This document shows positions 6,799 to 9,294 of a DNA stretch of 9,294 bases, piece by piece. A program made the translations under genes and the position numbers. The stretch covers positions 1 through 9,294 of the forward strand of contig JAUVQZ010000111.1 of the NCBI GenBank assembly GCA_030597865.1, in the 5' to 3' direction. The notes beneath the pieces were generated by a model. The model was not told the origin of the DNA and made no database searches. It saw only the letters and a program-made list of their open reading frames with translations. Every line of letters starts with the position of its first letter. The stretch's first letter is position 1. This DNA is from Pseudomonadota bacterium. GTDB taxonomy: Bacteria > Desulfobacterota > Desulfobulbia > Desulfobulbales > SURF-16.

Positions 6799-6912
6799 GG
6801 GGTGGTCAGCTCCTGTTCTGATGGCCCCTTGGGGGCGAGACGGGAACCCCTCGCTTATCTGCACGGGAAAAATAGATTTGCGTGGAATGGGCCCATGAAG
6901 ATGGGGGGAAAG

Positions 6913-7590
6913 ATGATGAACGTTTCCAATCAGCAGGGACATGGTGCCCTTAAGCAGGGCTGGGAGCCAGTCGTCCTGGGTGCTGTGATTGCCGTGGCCT
7001 TCATCCTGTCGGCAATCGAGCCCTATGGCTATCAGATCTGGTTTCTGGAGGTTGTGCCGGTGGTGATCGGTGCAGCTTTACTGGTGGCAAGCCATGGTTC
7101 CTTTCCGCTGACCATGCTGCTCTATCGTCTTCTTGCCATCCATGCCTTGATACTTATCGTCGGGGCCCATTATGCCTATGCCCGGGTGCCCCTTGGTTTC
7201 TGGTTTCAGGACATCTTTGATCTGAGCCGTAATCATTATGACCGGCTTGGCCACCTGGCCCAGGGCTTTATTCCTGCTATCCTGGCCCGGGAAATCCTGC
7301 TGCGCCGCTCGCCGCTGGGGCCGGGCAAATGGCTCTTTTTTGTCGTTTTGTCCGTCTGCCTGGCCTTCAGCGCCCTGTATGAGCTTGTCGAGTGGTGGGT
7401 GGCCCTCCTGGATGACAGCGTGTCCCAGGACTTTTTGGGGAGCCAGGGGGATATCTGGGATACCCATTGGGATATGTTTCTCGCCCTGATAGGGGCAGTC
7501 GTTGGCCAGCTCCTGTTAAGGGCCAGGCATGACAGGGCCCTGGCAGGTCTTAGCGGGGAAGGGCAAGAATATCAGGAAGATGGCCGATGA
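6913..7590 (+). CDS. yjdF: YjdF/DUF2238-family inner membrane protein
   Basis: A 225-residue membrane protein of unknown function, similar in length and motifs to the E. coli inner membrane protein YjdF (209 residues; not the unrelated Bacillus yjdF with its riboswitch). About six membrane segments can be read (near 18-34, 43-60, 66-88, 114-130, 139-165 and 186-203). Conserved motifs are FDLSRNHYDRLGH (102-114), PAILARE (121-127), SALYELVEWW (153-162) and FLGSQGDIWDTHWDM (174-188). The many conserved Asp, His, Glu and Arg residues beside membrane segments suggest a catalytic or ion-handling site, but no activity is established that I know of. The start at 6913 (or 6916, ATGATG) follows a GGGGGG run; in-frame upstream starts are at 6895 and 6901. 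The 3' end overlaps the convergent arsC end by 41 bases. Confidence 0.87.
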   Translation: MMNVSNQQGHGALKQGWEPVVLGAVIAVAFILSAIEPYGYQIWFLEVVPVVIGAALLVASHGSFPLTMLLYRLLAIHALILIVGAHYAYARVPLGFWFQDIFDLSRNHYDRLGHLAQGFIPAILAREILLRRSPLGPGKWLFFVVLSVCLAFSALYELVEWWVALLDDSVSQDFLGSQGDIWDTHWDMFLALIGAVVGQLLLRARHDRALAGLSGEGQEYQEDGR

Positions 7591-7990
7591 ACTTCCTGAT
7601 CTCGTCGCAGACCAGGCCATAGAGGGCAAGGCTCTCCTGTTCGGATTTACCCTTGGCCAGGCGGGGCGGGTCTGGGAAGGGGTGGTGGACGACCTTGGCC
7701 GGGCCCGGGAAGACGGGGCAGGCTAAGGCAGCGTTATCACAGACGGTGATCACCAGGTCAAAAGATATGTGGGCAAGCCCGGCCAGCAGCTTTGAGTGGT
7801 GGCGGCTGATATCCACCCCCTGTGCTGCCATGGCCTTAACGGCCAGCGGGTTCAGGCCATGGGTCTCCACCCCGGCAGAAAAGGCATTGAGCTGATCCGG
7901 CCAGAGGAAACGGGCCCATCCTTCAGCCATCTGGCTGCGGCAGGAGTTTCCGGTACAGAGAAACAGGATATTGGGATGTTGTGCGGGCAT
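7550..7990 (-). CDS. arsC: Arsenate reductase ArsC, thioredoxin-coupled (low-molecular-weight phosphatase fold)
   Basis: A 146-residue cytosolic enzyme reducing arsenate to arsenite with electrons from thioredoxin. The CX5R loop CTGNSCR (nucleophile C12, R18) opens the protein after a short strand. The redox pair C84 and C91 (VCDNAALAC) has the same 7-residue spacing as C82/C89 of Staphylococcus aureus ArsC, which separates it from plain tyrosine phosphatases. The HPFPDPP motif supplies the general acid D107. Start at 7990 has an excellent Shine-Dalgarno (AAGGAG, 5-6 bases before the ATG); the frame runs on upstream into the repeat element, but that stretch is not conserved. No arsR, acr3 or arsB lies beside it, so this is an orphan arsC, possibly transcribed from within or across the adjacent MITE-like element. 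Confidence 0.93.
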   Translation of the reverse strand: MPAQHPNILFLCTGNSCRSQMAEGWARFLWPDQLNAFSAGVETHGLNPLAVKAMAAQGVDISRHHSKLLAGLAHISFDLVITVCDNAALACPVFPGPAKVVHHPFPDPPRLAKGKSEQESLALYGLVCDEIRKFIGHLPDILALPR

Positions 7991-8023
7991 GGCTTCTCCT
8001 TGGTTTGTATTCCCCTCTATAGT

Positions 8024-8195
8024 TAGTGTCTGTCCATAAATGGTCTTTTCGCCGTATCTCTGCGTCTTGCTCAAAAAATAATGCTCGGAGGTAAGCGTAA
8101 CGGAGTGGAGACTCCGATATCATATATATGCCTATGCTTATTTTTTTCGCAGTCCTTGATCTCCAGCTAAAATCCTCATTTATGGTCAGACACTA
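8024..8195. mobile_element. MITE-like element with 19-base terminal inverted repeats
   Basis: The left end TAGTGTCTGTCCATAAATG (8024-8042) and the reverse complement of the right end (8177-8195) match at 18 of 19 positions, enclosing about 172 bases. TAGTTA occurs at both junctions (8020-8025 and 8194-8199), overlapping the repeat tips by TA; it may include a target-site duplication. The interior is AT-rich in its right half, contains a perfect 6-base-stem hairpin CGGAGT-GGAG-ACTCCG (8101-8116), and encodes no convincing protein (a 34-codon minus-strand frame from 8123 has no recognised similarity). No transposase is in the window, so it would have been moved in trans. It starts 33 bases upstream of the arsC start codon. 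Confidence 0.7.
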
Positions 8196-8501
8196 GTTAA
8201 GGGCGGATGAGCTGTCAAGGCGCCGGCCGTCGACAAAATTGTCGAGGCGCGGCTGGCAATTGTCGAAGGTATGGGGCGGTTTTTTTTGCCTTAGCTGTTG
8301 AGTTTTTAGGGCGATACGTTTTTTGTTATGAGCAATATCAATATGTTGTCTCTGTTTTAGGGGGGGAGTATTTGAAATATTTTCCTATGGCATAGCTGCT
8401 GCAGTAAGAGAGTGACAACAGGAACGGATCCTTCCCATCCAAGGCTTTTCTGGAAAAAGAAGGGGACATCGATTACCATTTCTTACCTTAGGAGAATCAC
8501 T
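8196..8501. other. About 300-base upstream region of the secreted Gly-rich protein gene
   Basis: After the MITE-like element comes a GC-rich block with operator-like repeats (8230-8266), then an AT-rich stretch from about 8280 to 8400 with T-runs. No promoter hexamer pair stands out. A GG/GC pair near 8275-8289 resembles a sigma-54 site but has the wrong spacing. No coding frame here shows family features. Confidence 0.4.
8230..8266. promoter_or_regulatory. Operator-like repeats: TCGACAA-AA-TTGTCGA plus a second AATTGTCGA 21 bases on
   Basis: TCGACAA (8230-8236) and TTGTCGA (8239-8245) form an inverted repeat with a 2-base centre. The half AATTGTCGA (8237-8245) recurs as a direct copy at 8258-8266, exactly 21 bases away, or two helical turns, and both copies are followed within a base by GG. 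This looks like paired binding sites on one DNA face upstream of the gene at 8502. The factor is unknown. Confidence 0.4.
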
Positions 8502-8861
8502 ATGAACACTGTATCTAAAATTGCTGCAGGTGTAGCTACCTTTGCCCTTGTCGCCCTGTTGAGCATGCCCATCATCGCTGGTGCCGCCGGCGGTGACGGC
8601 ACTGGCCCGGCCCCTGGAAGCCGTGGTCAGATGATGAGCCAGAACGGCAATGTTGACGGACCTTGTTATGGACCTGGTCAGGGCCGGGGAGGCTGTCGCG
8701 GTAAGTTCCGTAACTGTAATGGCGCCGGCCCAGGTCAGAAAGGGTCCAGGGGCGGCTGCGGACAAGGTCAGGGCCGTGGTGGATTTGTCGATGCGGATGG
8801 TGACGGCATCTGTGACAACCATCCCAACAGCGGCCAGGGCGGTGGGGCTGCTGCCGAGTAG
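8502..8861 (+). CDS. Small secreted Gly/Cys-rich protein with DxDxDGxxD calcium-loop motif
   Basis: A 119-residue protein of unknown function. Residues 1 to about 29 are a Sec signal peptide (Lys6, hydrophobic core, cleavage near AGAAG). The mature part is low-complexity, Gly-rich and polar, with five Cys (55, 65, 72, 86, 104). GQGRGG occurs twice, 30 residues apart (59-64 and 89-94), with an 11-base identical DNA stretch at the same 90-base offset, indicating an internal duplication. Near the C-terminus VDADGDGICDN (96-106) is a DxDxDGxxD loop as found in thrombospondin type 3 repeats and dockerins, which usually binds calcium. A clear Shine-Dalgarno AGGAG lies 7 bases before the ATG. It may be an envelope metal-binding or structural protein; that is inference. 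Antisense frames of 172 and 197 codons overlap it but have no supporting features. Confidence 0.8.
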   Translation: MNTVSKIAAGVATFALVALLSMPIIAGAAGGDGTGPAPGSRGQMMSQNGNVDGPCYGPGQGRGGCRGKFRNCNGAGPGQKGSRGGCGQGQGRGGFVDADGDGICDNHPNSGQGGGAAAE

Positions 8862-8892
8862 TAAAAAACATTTTTCTCTTCCCTCCCCATGA

Positions 8893-8925
8893 CAGGGGGG
8901 CAAGGCCCGGGGCCTGCCCCCCCTG
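8893..8925 (+). other. Strong GC-rich hairpin between the two secreted-protein genes
   Basis: CAGGGGGGC (8893-8901) pairs with GCCCCCC-C-TG (8916-8925, one bulged C), and inside it AGGCC (8903-8907) pairs with GGCCT (8911-8915) around the loop CGG, for about 14 base pairs. No T-tract follows, so it is not a standard intrinsic terminator. It may stabilise the 3' end of the upstream message or attenuate read-through into the gene at 8942. Confidence 0.6.
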
Positions 8926-8941
8926 CTTGCTTAGAATACTT

Positions 8942-9294
8942 ATGAAACCATTATTTTTCTTCCTGCTCTGCTTTTCCCCCATTGTCTCGCTAACACCGGC
9001 CATGGCAGAGTATCTGCAAGGTACGGTGGTGCGTCTTGACCGTGACAGGGGCGAGGTTGAAATCATCCTCTCGGCAACTGGCCAGTGCCCCCTTGAAAAC
9101 AACGGGGAGGTGGTGGCCAGGGATGATAATACCCAGGCGGAAAAACCGCGGAGCATCCTTGTCAAGGCCGCCTGGTTTCCCCGCTGTGTTGCTGAAGGTG
9201 GACAGGTCTATGTCCGGGGTGAGTATGCCCCTGACAGCACGGATCTCTTTGAGGCTGAAGACATCTTCTCCTGCCGCAAGCGTGGTGGTAAGGA
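8942..9294 (+). CDS. Unrecognised secreted protein (3' end cut by window edge)
   Basis: An open frame of 117 codons running off the right edge. Residues 1-22 are a signal peptide (Lys2, hydrophobic core PLFFFLLCF, cleavage after AMA), so the product is periplasmic or secreted. The mature start YLQGTVVRLDRDRGEVEIIL has the alternating strand pattern of a small beta-barrel (OB-like) domain. Three Cys follow (49, 82, 111), suggesting disulphides. I do not recognise the family. The ribosome binding site is weak (only GAAT-type bases upstream). It lies 80 bases after the Gly-rich secreted protein on the same strand, with the hairpin between them, so co-transcription with attenuation is plausible and a shared envelope role is possible. 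Confidence 0.72.
   Translation, partial: MKPLFFFLLCFSPIVSLTPAMAEYLQGTVVRLDRDRGEVEIILSATGQCPLENNGEVVARDDNTQAEKPRSILVKAAWFPRCVAEGGQVYVRGEYAPDSTDLFEAEDIFSCRKRGGK

Larger units (their letters stand above)
6673..6912. other. Divergent regulatory region between the AAA+ gene and the yjdF-like gene
   Basis: These 240 bases serve two divergent genes. They hold a sigma-54 promoter facing the AAA+ gene, three phased GGCCAA repeats, and, nearer yjdF, GC-rich potential stem-loops: GCCCC-TTG-GGGGC at 6824-6836 and GCGAG/CTCGC at 6835-6839 and 6850-6854, enclosing GGG-AA-CCC. The two overlap, so they may be alternative structures in the yjdF leader. I found no convincing sigma-70 promoter for yjdF. A GTG-initiated extension of yjdF from 6802 is formally open but would cover these structures and add a non-conserved N-terminus. 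Confidence 0.5.

Noticed and set aside
6802..6912. GTG start at 6802 for the yjdF-like gene
   Set aside because: The added 37 residues are not membrane-like or conserved, and the G-rich site before 6913/6916 is a better initiation signal.
8273..8289. Possible sigma-54 promoter upstream of the Gly-rich protein gene
   Set aside because: GG and GC are 11 rather than 10 bases apart and the -24 context is poor; a T-run accounts for the -12 resemblance.
8893..8925. Intrinsic terminator
   Set aside because: Stem is strong but no T-tract follows on either strand.
8572..9165. Minus-strand open frames of 172 and 197 codons (8385-8903 and 8572-9165)
   Set aside because: They lie antisense to two plus-strand genes with signal peptides, and the first of these has a good ribosome binding site. 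Their compositions look like reverse-read Gly-rich sequence.

Overview
The window reads as ordinary chromosomal DNA from a GC-moderate Gram-negative bacterium. A Desulfobulbales-type or other deltaproteobacterial (Desulfobacterota) sulfate reducer is my best guess. The hints are the PAS-PAS-AAA regulator with cysteine clusters, a sigma-54 type promoter, lipoprotein and signal-peptide genes, and the general protein style. This is inference; there is no rRNA or other marker gene. I saw no tRNA, rRNA, CRISPR array, transposase or prophage gene.

Layout. (1) Positions 1-2042, minus strand: a compact three-gene operon, an M48-family lipoprotein metalloprotease followed by umuD and umuC (DNA polymerase V, error-prone lesion bypass). 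umuC runs off the left edge. Gaps of 8 and 7 bases suggest coupled translation. A good sigma-70 type promoter sits so close to the protease start that the mRNA may be leaderless, and a small inverted repeat lies in its spacer. (2) Positions 2184-3032, plus: a metallo-beta-lactamase-fold hydrolase, divergent from the operon. (3) Positions 3045-4565, minus, convergent with it: a DUF2235 (Tle1-like) alpha/beta hydrolase with a C-terminal domain resembling the galactose lectin LecA. (4) Positions 4807-6672, minus: a PilZ-PAS-PAS-AAA+ protein built like a sigma-54 activator but without a recognisable GAFTGA loop, without a DNA-binding tail, and with altered Walker B and arginine-finger positions. 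A near-consensus -24/-12 promoter precedes it. (5) Positions 6913-7590, plus: a YjdF/DUF2238 membrane protein, overlapping tail to tail with (6) arsC, 7550-7990, minus, a thioredoxin-type arsenate reductase. (7) Positions 8024-8195: a MITE-like element with 19-base terminal inverted repeats (18 of 19 matching), only 33 bases upstream of arsC. (8) Positions 8502-9294, plus: a small secreted glycine/cysteine-rich protein with a calcium-loop motif, a strong intergenic hairpin, then an unrecognised secreted protein cut by the right edge.

Working together. The left operon links DNA-damage mutagenesis to an envelope protease; the other genes look like independent units. The 240-base divergent region between the AAA+ protein and yjdF is the densest regulatory stretch, with a sigma-54 promoter and three GGCCAA repeats in exact 11-base phase. 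The most unusual items are the degenerate AAA+ protein that seems to be a target rather than a user of sigma-54, the lipase-lectin fusion, the protease-umuDC operon with a T TTT TTA run at the protease/umuD junction, and the MITE abutting arsC.
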